A model generated the notes under the pieces. The model searched no databases. It saw only the letters and a list, made by a program, of their open reading frames with translations, and was not told the origin of the DNA. Both the position numbers and the translations under genes were made by a program. Positions 16,482-24,054 of a stretch of 64,000 bases of DNA are shown here, piece after piece (positions within the stretch are counted from its first letter, which is position 1; each line of letters begins with the position of its first letter). Source of the DNA: Flavobacterium shii (lineage in GTDB: Bacteria; Bacteroidota; Bacteroidia; Flavobacteriales; Flavobacteriaceae); the NCBI RefSeq assembly GCF_025847235.1, contig NZ_JAOZEW010000016.1:91995-155994 (forward strand). The letters run 5' to 3'.

Positions 16482-17114
16482 TTAATATCCTTTTACAGCA
16501 TTGGCGTTTACGAAATAATACACGTCAGCCCGATTGATTAAATATTGTCCTCCAACTTTAGAACCAACAAACACACCCAGATGCTCCCCGTAATCAAACG
16601 TTCCTCCCATAAAAGGCTTTGTGCCATCATTGAAATACATACCGCTTGCCGTCTTTTTTGCATTGAAAAGACTAACACCGTTCGCATTTGCCATTACTTT
16701 CTGCCCCTTTCTTGGGGTAACAAGCGCAGTAGGGTTTTCGTTCGAGGTAGATTTTAAAGGCGTTTTTAAGTACGCATTAAGGCTGATTTTCGAAACCCCT
16801 TTTTTGCTTTGCAAAGCCGTAAGGGTATTTGCTCCAAAACTGCCATCGATAGTTACACCTAACAAACGTTGCAGTTCTCTAACTTCAACCCCTTTGATTC
16901 CTTTGCCTAATACTTTGTTTTTATTTAAAACTGCTCCTGTACTAGGTAGCGTATTTGCCGTGTTGTTTAGGATTACTGGCGGTGGTTCTGGGATATCGGT
17001 TAAAAAGTCTTGTTCTTTTTCATCTTGCTTTTTTTTCCAATACAAGTAGCCGACAATTCCAACTCCGACCACTCCAACGCCTAATAATACTTTATCTTCA
17101 TTTTTCACTTTCAT
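16482..17114 (-). CDS. Membrane-anchored peptidoglycan-binding protein
   Basis: A 210-residue protein (ATG 17114) with an N-terminal helix VLLGVGVVGVGIVGYLYW flanked by charged residues, a linker, a PG_binding_1-like domain (about 70-120: GVEVRELQRLLGVTIDGSFG, then a helix) and a C-terminal SH3-like beta domain. It probably touches the cell wall during entry or exit. An in-frame GTG at 17177 would add 21 residues, but those codons are the intergenic repeat copy A, which also occurs outside any gene; the ATG is preferred. Confidence 0.65.
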   Translation of the reverse strand: MKVKNEDKVLLGVGVVGVGIVGYLYWKKKQDEKEQDFLTDIPEPPPVILNNTANTLPSTGAVLNKNKVLGKGIKGVEVRELQRLLGVTIDGSFGANTLTALQSKKGVSKISLNAYLKTPLKSTSNENPTALVTPRKGQKVMANANGVSLFNAKKTASGMYFNDGTKPFMGGTFDYGEHLGVFVGSKVGGQYLINRADVYYFVNANAVKGY

Positions 17115-17127
17115 ACTTTCATTTTTT

Positions 17128-17196
17128 AATTGTAGACTTTTTTCGAATAGATCCGCAGCTGCAGTTTTTCCTGGCACACAAAAAAAGCTACTTTTT
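17128..17196 (-). repeat. Intergenic element, copy A (of three)
   Basis: Read leftward it begins AAAAAGTAGC just after one gene's stop and ends AAAAAAGTCTACAATT 14 bp before the next ATG. The core (GCCAGGAAAAACTGCAGCTG followed by CGGATCTATT) is nearly identical to copy B at 29551-29620, more than 12 kb away. The ends form an inverted repeat (GTAGnYTTT / AAARTCTAC). Confidence 0.8.
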
Positions 17197-17200
17197 GGTT

Positions 17201-17626
17201 TTATAAATAGAGTGGGAATTTCTTTCTGAGTAAATTGTAATCAGCGTCGTTTAATTCTTCCCTGAGCCACGTTTTAAGTGGTAATTTGCTCCCGCCAATG
17301 GTATTATATCCTAAAATTCGATTGTAGTTTTTAAGTCCAAAGGTTTTACTGATTAGTCCAAATTGTGCCTGAGAAACACCCGTTAAGGTTTCAAAAATCT
17401 GTGTTTCATCTGTACCCATGTAACGGTTCATTGCATCGTAGAGCAAGGCTACTTTTTGACTGGCAGAAAAAGCAGGAACTAAATTAATATCGCCTTCATC
17501 GATATATTTTTTGTTACCTCCTAAAAGAGATTTTCCGTTTTTATTGGTTTTAGTAAACAGATAAACGCCTACCCCTAAAACCACTACTGAAACCCCTATG
17601 ATTATTACTTTCTTTTTATCTGTCAT
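17201..17626 (-). CDS. Membrane-anchored protein with annexin-like C-terminal domain
   Basis: A 141-residue protein: N-terminal helix (KVIIIGVSVVVLGVGVYLF) followed by a small helical domain (about 52-141). The domain pattern KVALLYDAM...GTDETQIFETL...QFGLISKTFG...WLREEL recalls an annexin-type repeat, though a calcium site is not evident. The next gene upstream (17626-18105) ends in a domain with the same pattern, so the two appear to be paralogues. The stop of that gene overlaps this ATG by one base. Function unknown; virion membrane protein is the best guess. Confidence 0.6.
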   Translation of the reverse strand: MTDKKKVIIIGVSVVVLGVGVYLFTKTNKNGKSLLGGNKKYIDEGDINLVPAFSASQKVALLYDAMNRYMGTDETQIFETLTGVSQAQFGLISKTFGLKNYNRILGYNTIGGSKLPLKTWLREELNDADYNLLRKKFPLYL

Positions 17627-18105
17627 TAGAAAAATCCTTTTATTAAAAATCGCAATTTGGCAATATCATCTTCCTTAAACTGGTCTTGCAGCCATTGAAC
17701 TAAATTCATTTTGCTAAGTGTGGCGCTTCTGCGTTCTCCGAATTCATTGTACACCCGTATAAATCCGTTGTGATTGAGTCCTGTTAAATTGTTCTCAACG
17801 GTTTTGTAGTTTGCTCCAAAACCAAGAAGTGCCGTGTAAATGGCTTCTGCTCTTGCCTTGGCTTGCGTTACATTGATGTTACTGGGTTTGTATCTTGTAT
17901 CTTCTTTGATTCGGCTAAAGCCTTTGAGTACTTTGTAATAAATAACAGCCATCAAAGAGCCAACGACTAAGAATTTAAAAAGCGTGATTCCTGCACTCAT
18001 TCCCATTTTTGCGTTTTCCTGTGATTGTGCAATTGCTTTTTGTCCCTGTGGACTTGATAAAACAGTTGCCAGAGCAGCAGGGTTCGACAATCCTCTCTTT
18101 CTCAT
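17626..18105 (-). CDS. Membrane-anchored protein, paralogue of the neighbouring gene
   Basis: A 159-residue protein with an N-terminal cytoplasmic/virion tail, one helix (FLVVGSLMAVIYYKVLKG, about 44-61) and a C-terminal helical domain (about 82-159). The domain carries AEAIYTALLGFG, then TVENNLTGL, FIRVYNEFG, WLQDQF and DIAKLRFLI in the same order and spacing as in the protein encoded at 17201-17626. It starts MRKRGLSNPAALATVLSSPQ. One-base overlap with the downstream gene indicates coupling. Confidence 0.6.
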   Translation of the reverse strand: MRKRGLSNPAALATVLSSPQGQKAIAQSQENAKMGMSAGITLFKFLVVGSLMAVIYYKVLKGFSRIKEDTRYKPSNINVTQAKARAEAIYTALLGFGANYKTVENNLTGLNHNGFIRVYNEFGERRSATLSKMNLVQWLQDQFKEDDIAKLRFLIKGFF

Positions 18106-18117
18106 TTGCTGTGGTTT

Positions 18118-18321
18118 TTAGTTAGACAAAAAACCTTTTATCATGGGAAAATTGGTTTTGAGTTGGGTAATGGCTTTGGGGCTTTTGGATAGTTCCGCTA
18201 GTTTAACCAGTACCTCGCTATCGAGTCGTGCCAGTTGGTGTAATGCGGTAGTTGTTGCTTTTAATTCAAAAGGATTGGTTGCCTTTATTTCTATTGTAAC
18301 AATGGTATTTATGCTTCCCAT
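18118..18321 (-). CDS. Small unknown protein of the virion-like operon
   Basis: A 67-residue protein with a beta-like start (TIVTIEIKATNPFELK) and two helices. It has no signal or membrane helix. Its first 13 bases overlap the end of the preceding gene, a sign of coupling. I do not recognise it; conserved position within the operon would be the best evidence for a minor structural role. Confidence 0.5.
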   Translation of the reverse strand: MGSINTIVTIEIKATNPFELKATTTALHQLARLDSEVLVKLAELSKSPKAITQLKTNFPMIKGFLSN

Positions 18322-19091
18322 AACTGATGTTTTTTTAATAATTGTGCTAATTCGCTTGAAAATTCAACATTGGTACTCAGTCCACTGGTAATACTTTCCA
18401 ATACACCCACAACGGTATCATCAATATTTTGCAAAGCCGTTGCAAAGTGTTGTTTGACTTCACTGGAATAGATTTCCATCGGTGCTGCAAGTCCTACAGC
18501 TGGTGCAACTCCTTTAATAGCGGCAAGTAAGGCAGGTGCGTTTTGTACTGCTCCTTGAACTGCTCCCCACAAACCGCTTTCTTTATCGGCATTGTATTTG
18601 GATAACAATTGTTCTTCCCTGATGTCTTCGTACTTCTTTTTGTAATCTTTGTTTTCTGCCTTTAATGTTTCTACTTCGGTAAAAAGTCGCGAAGCATCAT
18701 TTTTGGCAACCATAAGGTTCATAATATCGAGAGTACCCAAACCAAAAGAATTAGAGAATATATCTACTTGCGGGGCTTTGGTTTGCTGTACTGGAATTTG
18801 TTGTACTTGTTGCACCTGTGAGGATTGGTCTTGCTTGGAGAAATTAACATCAAAAGAGTGTCCGTCGATTTTATACGAGCTTCCGTTTTTACGTTTCAAA
18901 GTCAGCGTTAAACGGTTGTGTCCTTTAGCAAACAAAAATTCGAAAAATCCTTCTGCATTTTCATAATCGGCAACAATTTCAGTATGTGTTTTATTACGAA
19001 AAAGAAAAGAATTAGTATTCAAATCAAAAACAGAAACAGCCGAATAAGAATCGGTATTTAATTTCTCTATCAGGTTGTCTAATTCTTGCAT
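18309..19091 (-). CDS. Unknown protein with beta head, coiled coil and hydrophobic segment
   Basis: A 260-residue protein from ATG 19091. Residues 1-90 look like a beta domain (SAVSVFDLNTNSFLF and TLTLKRKNGSSYKIDG), residues 95-115 are a Gln-rich linker (QVQQVQQIPVQQT), residues about 140-180 are a coiled coil (VETLKAENKDYKKKYEDIRE) and residues 190-225 are Ala-rich and hydrophobic. A longer reading starts at 19136 but would overlap the upstream gene by 58 bp; ATG 19091 leaves 13 bp. An elongated structural protein is plausible. Confidence 0.55.
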   Translation of the reverse strand: MQELDNLIEKLNTDSYSAVSVFDLNTNSFLFRNKTHTEIVADYENAEGFFEFLFAKGHNRLTLTLKRKNGSSYKIDGHSFDVNFSKQDQSSQVQQVQQIPVQQTKAPQVDIFSNSFGLGTLDIMNLMVAKNDASRLFTEVETLKAENKDYKKKYEDIREEQLLSKYNADKESGLWGAVQGAVQNAPALLAAIKGVAPAVGLAAPMEIYSSEVKQHFATALQNIDDTVVGVLESITSGLSTNVEFSSELAQLLKKHQLWEA

Positions 19092-19396
19092 CGGATGTAT
19101 TTTTTGTAAATAATATCTATTTCTTTTTTGTTCCAAGTGAACAATGAAAAATCACTTGTTGGCGAACTGTCGATTGTTGCAAAGCGAATGGTTAACTCTA
19201 CTTTTGATGTCGTGCCATCGGGTGGTATTATAGTCAATCGTTCCTTACTGGCTAATTCAAAATCATTGACAAAGACACTCACAAACCCGCTGTTGACAAC
19301 TTGCAGGGTCGTTACATCATCAATTGTGAGTTCGTTGTCTTGTTTGAACTTCAAAAAAACGACTCCCGTGTTTATCGTTATTATGTCTTTTATCAT
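19079..19396 (-). CDS. Small all-beta protein, putative structural
   Basis: A 105-residue protein made of alternating hydrophobic strands (IITINTGVVFLKF, TLQVVNSGFVSVFVNDFEL, KVELTIRFATI), consistent with a beta sandwich. No signal peptide. It lies between another small beta protein and the coiled-coil protein. The pattern would suit a minor capsid, penton-like or spike-base subunit; there is no sequence proof. Confidence 0.5.
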   Translation of the reverse strand: MIKDIITINTGVVFLKFKQDNELTIDDVTTLQVVNSGFVSVFVNDFELASKERLTIIPPDGTTSKVELTIRFATIDSSPTSDFSLFTWNKKEIDIIYKKYIRCKN

Positions 19397-19407
19397 TTGA
19401 TTTTATT

Positions 19408-19773
19408 TTAGGTGCAACTCTCTGGATTAATTTTGTAGATCAGAATCAAATGGAAATAGGTGGATTTGATAACTGCCTGACTTGTTTTTGCTTTGAACGT
19501 AAAGGTTTTGGATTCGGTATTAAAGAATAGCGGTTTGTAACTGTCGTCAAATCCTGCGCCTTCTCTGCGTTTCCAATGGTCAATATGGGTGGGTTTTGAA
19601 AAGGAAACACCGCTATCGTCATAAATCCCATACTCTGCAAAATTGTCAATATCGTTATGATTGGTGTGGAGTTCCACGCCCAGAACAAAACCAACTTCGA
19701 GCGCTGTAGTATACAAACCTTCGGTTTCCCCCTTTGGGATTGTTATATTAATTACTTTTTCTCTTACTGCCAT
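19408..19773 (-). CDS. All-beta protein, putative capsid-associated
   Basis: A 121-residue protein with a regular strand pattern: EKVINITIPKGETEGLYTTA, GFVLGVELHTN, an aromatic loop with KPTHIDHWKRREG, TFTFKAKTSQ and TYFHLILIYKI. This looks like a single jelly-roll-sized domain. It follows the terminator at 19786-19818 that ends the main expression unit of the putative capsid gene, so it would be made at a lower level by read-through. Confidence 0.5.
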   Translation of the reverse strand: MAVREKVINITIPKGETEGLYTTALEVGFVLGVELHTNHNDIDNFAEYGIYDDSGVSFSKPTHIDHWKRREGAGFDDSYKPLFFNTESKTFTFKAKTSQAVIKSTYFHLILIYKINPESCT

Positions 19774-19785
19774 GTTTTGATGATT

Positions 19786-19818
19786 TAAAAAAAGCCGTAA
19801 CTACTTACGGTTTACGGC
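19786..19818 (-). terminator. Internal terminator after the putative major structural gene
   Basis: Read leftward: GCCGTAA, 11-base loop, TTACGGC, then seven T. It lies between two genes of the same operon, so it should lower expression of the downstream part relative to 19846-20409. Confidence 0.8.
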
Positions 19819-19845
19819 TTTTGCTATGATTAATAAACCTTTTTA

Positions 19846-20409
19846 TTATCGTTTTGCTTGGTGTACTCTGAATTCGAAACGAACGTTAGCATCCGCAGTT
19901 GCTGAAACAGAAACGCCTTTCGGGTACTCGATTTCAATTTCAAACTCCAAGTTGGAACGAATTAAAGGTGAAGTAGAAATACTTCTGAAAAAATTCGTTG
20001 TATCTCCTGTCAAGTCCGTCATTGGCATGTCAATCAAAACATTTCCGTCTTGTTTGATTCTTAACTCTGCATTTAAAAATGCACCATCAAACAATTTGTT
20101 TGAATTAATGTTGGTGTTATCCCAAGTTTCATTTTTAAGGGTAGCACTTCCAGCACCTCTTAGTACTCTGATGCTGTCAATGATGTAATCACGACCTGCA
20201 TTTAATTTGTTTCCGTCAATATTGGTAATACCAACTTCACGTTTGGTATTTACATCAACAATGCTAACTGTACCCGCTTGCCCTTTGATTGCAACGTTTA
20301 AATACAAGGTTTTGTCTGTTAATTCTACCTGACCTACTCTAGGAACTGCTCCGTTTCTTTTAGCCTTAATTGTCGCTACCGCTGACGCTAATTCTGATTT
20401 TCTGCTCAT
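19846..20409 (-). CDS. Candidate major capsid protein
   Basis: A 187-residue protein from ATG 20409 (family start MSRKSELASAVATIKAKRNG). A short basic helical N-terminus is followed by beta strands throughout (TLYLNVAIKGQAGTVSIVDV, YIIDSIRVLRGAG, NAELRIKQDGNVLIDMPM, LEFEIEIEYPKGVSV, VRFEFRVHQAKR), as expected for a jelly-roll capsid subunit of about 20 kDa. It is the only gene of the operon followed by its own strong terminator, which is common for the most abundant virion protein. No homology is claimed; a structure prediction would decide. Confidence 0.5.
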   Translation of the reverse strand: MSRKSELASAVATIKAKRNGAVPRVGQVELTDKTLYLNVAIKGQAGTVSIVDVNTKREVGITNIDGNKLNAGRDYIIDSIRVLRGAGSATLKNETWDNTNINSNKLFDGAFLNAELRIKQDGNVLIDMPMTDLTGDTTNFFRSISTSPLIRSNLEFEIEIEYPKGVSVSATADANVRFEFRVHQAKR

Positions 20410-20484
20410 TGTAATTGTTTTTTGATTGATGATTGATAATTGGAACAAAGCCAACTGCTTTGTTTTTATTTTGTTTGTAACTCT

Positions 20485-21060
20485 TTATTGGTAAAGTTCG
20501 TGGTACAATGCGTCTTCGTCTGCTCCGTTTAACCCGTGTTCTTCTTCTCCGTAAACATCTGCTTCCGCTCCGTGTAAACCTTCTTCATCGGTGTACACAT
20601 CGTCAAATGCTCCGTGTAACCCGTCTTCCTGTTGAAAAATGTTTCCTGCTTCATCGATGAACGTACCGCTTAAACCCTGCTCGTCGTATTCATATACATG
20701 ACCATCGCCACCCATAAACTGACCGTTTAAACCGTTTTCATCATGAGGGCAAGCTAAACCGAACGCTCCTTTAGCGAATAATGCTCCTTTACCTGTTCCT
20801 GTGAATTTTGAGCTAAGGCTTTTTTCTGATACTTTTTTCACTGCTAGTAAAGCTTGTACTACGGCGCTTCCTATTAATGCTCCTTTGAGCAAATTGTCTT
20901 TTGTACTTGTGCCACTTACTTTGGTTGCTCCAAATGCGGATGCTCCCGCAAGAACAATGTTCATAATTGGGCTTTCTGACTGAGGTAATAATGTACTCGC
21001 ACCATTTGATAGCATTCCGCCAACAATTCCTCCTCCAATGACTACTACTTCTTTATTCAT
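20485..21060 (-). CDS. Membrane protein with acidic GL-x-G repeats
   Basis: A 191-residue protein. The first 75 residues hold two Gly/Ala-rich hydrophobic segments (VVVIGGGIVGGMLSNG and LLKGALIGSAVVQALLAV). The C-terminal half is acidic and contains five degenerate repeats around the motif (E)GL(N/S/H)G: ENGLNGQF, EQGLSGTF, EDGLHGAF, EEGLHGAE, EHGLNGAD, spaced 14-19 residues. The strongly negative repeat half contrasts with the basic neighbours and may bind cations or basic partners. I do not know the family. Confidence 0.6.
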   Translation of the reverse strand: MNKEVVVIGGGIVGGMLSNGASTLLPQSESPIMNIVLAGASAFGATKVSGTSTKDNLLKGALIGSAVVQALLAVKKVSEKSLSSKFTGTGKGALFAKGAFGLACPHDENGLNGQFMGGDGHVYEYDEQGLSGTFIDEAGNIFQQEDGLHGAFDDVYTDEEGLHGAEADVYGEEEHGLNGADEDALYHELYQ

Positions 21061-21080
21061 TTGTTGTTGATTTTAATTAG

Positions 21081-21674
21081 TTACTTTTTTTTTGTGGCTA
21101 GATAAATCCCACCACCCAGAACCACTGCGCCCAAAACATACATAAGCATATTGTTCTTTGGTGGGGCTGCTGCCGTATTCATTTGCATTGTTGGTTCTGC
21201 AACAGCTGTCTTTGCTGTAGCTGTGGCTCTTACGGGTGTTAGTTCGCCTACTGGTTGACTATCGTTTGCTACATTTTGGACAGATTCGTTGTACGTGCTA
21301 CTTTCAGTTTGAGTGCTTCTCGCATCTGAGGGCATTACATCTGCAAAAGTTGCAGGGGTAATGGTGTTTACCGCTTCGATTTGTGGTCGTGGCTGATTTT
21401 GCACGGCGCTTACTACTTTTCTCCCCAGTGTGGTTTTGGAAAGCGATACACCTTTTCGAACCGCTTTTGACTTTGCCACTCTATTCACCAGTTTACCTCC
21501 TTTTGAACTCAATAGCTTAGAAGCCATTCCGCCACCAACTGGGATAAATCCTGCTGCAATAGGAGCAGCAAATTTGGTTACTTTAATGGCGTTTTTTAAA
21601 CTGACATCTTTAAGCCTAATTTTTTTCAAAAAGGACTTTCCTAATCCTGTTTCTTCTTCATTAATAATTATCAT
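21081..21674 (-). CDS. Tail-anchored basic membrane protein
   Basis: A 197-residue protein. Residues 15-90 are basic and partly amphipathic, with repeated KGxKxxxRxxKSKAVRKG-type text; residues 90-165 are a Thr/Ala-rich low-complexity linker; the C-terminus is a membrane helix (NMLMYVLGAVVLGGGIYLA) ending in KKK. The C-tail anchor is the same style as in the transglutaminase-like protein upstream (10 bp away). A virion membrane protein that contacts the genome is a reasonable inference. Confidence 0.6.
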   Translation of the reverse strand: MIIINEEETGLGKSFLKKIRLKDVSLKNAIKVTKFAAPIAAGFIPVGGGMASKLLSSKGGKLVNRVAKSKAVRKGVSLSKTTLGRKVVSAVQNQPRPQIEAVNTITPATFADVMPSDARSTQTESSTYNESVQNVANDSQPVGELTPVRATATAKTAVAEPTMQMNTAAAPPKNNMLMYVLGAVVLGGGIYLATKKK

Positions 21675-21684
21675 ACTTCATTGT

Positions 21685-22389
21685 TTAATTAGTTTTCTTT
21701 AAAAATAAAACTCCTAGTAGTGCACCTATTCCTAACAAGACAGGCAGGTTCGTATTTTTCTTTGCAACGATTGGTGTTTTCTTTGCAATGCCTTTGCGAT
21801 TTGTTTTGGGAGCGTTTAGCCCGAAGTGGGGTAAGTTAACTTCTGTGTCGTGTGCCATAATGTGAATGGGTTCTCGGTTTGTACTGGTTGTGCCGTCTAT
21901 AATAAAATAACCTTGTTTTATATCGCCTGTTTCCTGATTAAGTGGTACAACTACATACACATGAGTATATAAATCAGGGCGAAAACTCGGCTGTTTGATT
22001 TGGCGGATGTAGTGGCGGATTCCCATATTAGCCAGTAAACAGCTTGCGAAAATGGAATATGTTTTGCAATCGACTCCCTTCACACGCTCTTTGAACGCAC
22101 AGGCGGGGCTTCGCAACATTTGTTCCATTCCATCGGCTTTATACTGGATGTGATTGTATAAAAAAGAGTAAATCCTATCGCATGTTTCTTTCAATGAACT
22201 TTGTTGCAACCCCTTTGCAACTTCCTTTGTCTGATGGTTATATTTTATAACCATTTGTTTTATCATTCTGACAGTATCAAAAGTATTACCGTTGCCGAGG
22301 TTAGTCTTATCACAGCTTACCTCTGGAAACAACGGCTCGTACTCCTGACCGCCTAAAATGTTCCTTTGTAACAAGTTATCAATATCCAT
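21685..22389 (-). CDS. Transglutaminase-like cysteine-protease-fold protein with C-terminal anchor
   Basis: A 234-residue protein. The central part has the transglutaminase-core order of catalytic residues: Cys in GVDCKTYSIFASCLL, His in YTHVYVVV and Asp in YFIIDGT. Upstream is IYSFLYNHIQYKADG, the usual preceding helix. The C-terminus is a short membrane helix (LPVLLGIGALLGVLFL) with KK. It is the first gene of the leftward virion-like operon. It could process virion proteins or attack host envelope proteins; the substrate is unknown. Confidence 0.7.
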   Translation of the reverse strand: MDIDNLLQRNILGGQEYEPLFPEVSCDKTNLGNGNTFDTVRMIKQMVIKYNHQTKEVAKGLQQSSLKETCDRIYSFLYNHIQYKADGMEQMLRSPACAFKERVKGVDCKTYSIFASCLLANMGIRHYIRQIKQPSFRPDLYTHVYVVVPLNQETGDIKQGYFIIDGTTSTNREPIHIMAHDTEVNLPHFGLNAPKTNRKGIAKKTPIVAKKNTNLPVLLGIGALLGVLFLKKTN

Positions 22390-22536
22390 TTATTTCATTT
22401 TCGTTCTTGTATTAGGTTGTTAGGCTTTTCGATTACAAATATTAGAAGGATATAATGATGCGGTAAATGATTAATAAGGGAGGGGATGAGTTTCGTAACT
22501 TCAAATAGCTTTGCAAAGGTTTTGCAATGGCATTGC

Positions 22537-22569
22537 AAAAAAATACCCGCTTCTTTGCAGAAACGGGTA
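22537..22569 (-). terminator. Terminator at the end of the T6SS cargo
   Basis: Read leftward: TACCCG, 14-base loop, CGGGTA, then seven T. It separates the type VI cargo (22595-28120) from the virion-like operon that starts at 22389. The region 22390-22536 has no gene and should hold that operon's promoter; I found no perfect TAnnTTTG there. Confidence 0.8.
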
Positions 22570-22594
22570 GATTATTCTATAAGAACAATACTAT

Positions 22595-22885
22595 TTAATT
22601 ACTCCCTCCATGCGATAATGCAAAAAGAAAAAAAATGAAAAGAAGAGCTCTCAGTAATAAACTATATAAAGCTACCATAAAGAAAGCAATTCGAAAACTC
22701 GATTTTATAATAAATCCTAATATTCCAAATATAAAAGCTATGGGGAAAAATAAATGATTAGCATTTTCAAAAAAAGAATTTGATAGAAAATGATCATTCC
22801 ATGACAAATAATGATTATAATATATTATCGTAAGGAAACTTAATAAAACAAAGATTGTTTTGGGAAAATCAATAATTTTTTTCAT
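22595..22885 (-). CDS. Small membrane protein after the DUF2931 gene, possible second immunity factor
   Basis: A 96-residue protein (ATG 22885) with three hydrophobic segments (TIFVLLSFLTIIYYN, FFPIAFIFGILGFII, RIAFFMVALYSLLL) and a short Ser-rich tail. It starts 5 bp after the stop of the DUF2931 lipoprotein gene and ends just before the cargo terminator. Small membrane proteins often accompany lipase effectors as immunity partners, so this is a fair guess. A reading from 22906 would overlap the upstream gene and is not needed. Confidence 0.55.
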   Translation of the reverse strand: MKKIIDFPKTIFVLLSFLTIIYYNHYLSWNDHFLSNSFFENANHLFFPIAFIFGILGFIIKSSFRIAFFMVALYSLLLRALLFIFFLFALSHGGSN

Positions 22886-22890
22886 AGTCA

Positions 22891-24054
22891 CTATTTTTCT
22901 TGCCAATAATCAGTATCAGGTGTTTTTAATGGTTCTTTTCCTTTTTCCCATTTAGGAAAAACAAAGTCTTTAGGCAATATATACTCCTCAGATAATTGTT
23001 TTTCTAATTTATAATCATATCTACCAAGTTTAAAAGTCATAATTTTTTCTTTATTATTTTTCCCAATTAAAAACAATGCTCCAAATACAGCATCTTTATG
23101 CTCATCTTTTTCAACACTTATGAGTAATCTATTATAAAGTCCCGATTTTAATAAAGTTTCTAAATTTTGAGGTAAAACTATTTTACCATAATAGCATTGT
23201 CTTTCTTTGTAATTTTCCTCATTTGAATACCATTGAATATTTAATTGAACAGGGGATTTATGCTTATTAGGGATGATGTTTTTTGCTTTTATTTCATTCT
23301 CACCCCAAGGAATAAATGAATTAAATTTATCAAGTGGAAACCAAGAGCCATCCTTTGCATTAAATGTTAAATCATAACTATACTTATCTTCTTTACTACT
23401 AAATCCAATATCATAATTATATTCTTTTTCGCCTTTTTCCCAAGCTTCATAGGGAACTCCGTGGAAATTAATATATTTTAAATCCTCTTTTGCTTCTTGT
23501 CCTGTTGAAGTCCAAAGAGAAACGGAATGTGGGTCATATCGCCCTTCTTGACTTATTTTTTTAGCTTTAAACTTTGCGACTTCTGTAATTATTGAACCTG
23601 ATTGCATCCAAATCGTAACATTACCTCCGGGTGCGGTACCTGCAACTAAAACGGTATAATCTTCTTTGTTGCCAGTATATGGGTCTATAGTTCCTTTGTG
23701 GAACAATTCAAGCATTTTTTCTCGGGGTAGTTTAAATCCTCCATTGTATGTAATCAAGTCAAAACCGCAACTCCATTTTACAAAAACACTATCGGGAACC
23801 GGTTTAAAAACAGCTCCGCCAGTAACCCCACCCATAGTTATGCCCCAACCCTGAGCCCCACCGATACTCGTTGAAGCTCCTGCAACACTCTTTCCTTGAT
23901 ATAAATATTCTACAAAAGGTACTGCAACATAATGTTTAGGAGCAGAGATACCTGCATTCCAATCAAACTTTTCTTGGTCTTTTGCTTTGTCTTTCGGGGA
24001 CTGGCAACTGGCTAATAAACCAAACAGTAAAAAAATAAAATTAACGATTCTCAT
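22891..24054 (-). CDS. DUF2931 family lipoprotein, putative effector immunity
   Basis: A 387-residue lipoprotein: signal MRIVNFIFLLFGLLASC with lipobox LASC, then the DUF2931 fold (WNAGISAPKHYVAVPFVEYLYQG, FVKWSCGFDLITYNGGFKLP and KGTIDPYTG). DUF2931 proteins are often found beside type VI lipase effectors and are proposed or shown immunity proteins for some. It directly follows the DUF2235 effector gene with a 14-bp overlap when ATG 24054 is used. Its periplasmic location fits protection against a phospholipase delivered there. Confidence 0.7.
   Translation of the reverse strand: MRIVNFIFLLFGLLASCQSPKDKAKDQEKFDWNAGISAPKHYVAVPFVEYLYQGKSVAGASTSIGGAQGWGITMGGVTGGAVFKPVPDSVFVKWSCGFDLITYNGGFKLPREKMLELFHKGTIDPYTGNKEDYTVLVAGTAPGGNVTIWMQSGSIITEVAKFKAKKISQEGRYDPHSVSLWTSTGQEAKEDLKYINFHGVPYEAWEKGEKEYNYDIGFSSKEDKYSYDLTFNAKDGSWFPLDKFNSFIPWGENEIKAKNIIPNKHKSPVQLNIQWYSNEENYKERQCYYGKIVLPQNLETLLKSGLYNRLLISVEKDEHKDAVFGALFLIGKNNKEKIMTFKLGRYDYKLEKQLSEEYILPKDFVFPKWEKGKEPLKTPDTDYWQEK

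Noticed and set aside
16621..17049. 142-codon plus-strand ORF
   Set aside because: Antisense shadow of the peptidoglycan-binding protein gene, with Phe/Leu/Pro-rich translation typical of the complement of a Lys-rich gene.
17115..17177. GTG-initiated N-terminal extension of the peptidoglycan-binding protein
   Set aside because: These bases are intergenic element copy A; the near-identical copy B lies outside any gene, so the sequence is conserved as DNA or RNA and not as protein.
10898..22389. Tailed phage or contractile injection system
   Set aside because: No terminase, portal, sheath, tube, baseplate or tape-measure protein; the proteins are far too small and membrane-anchored.
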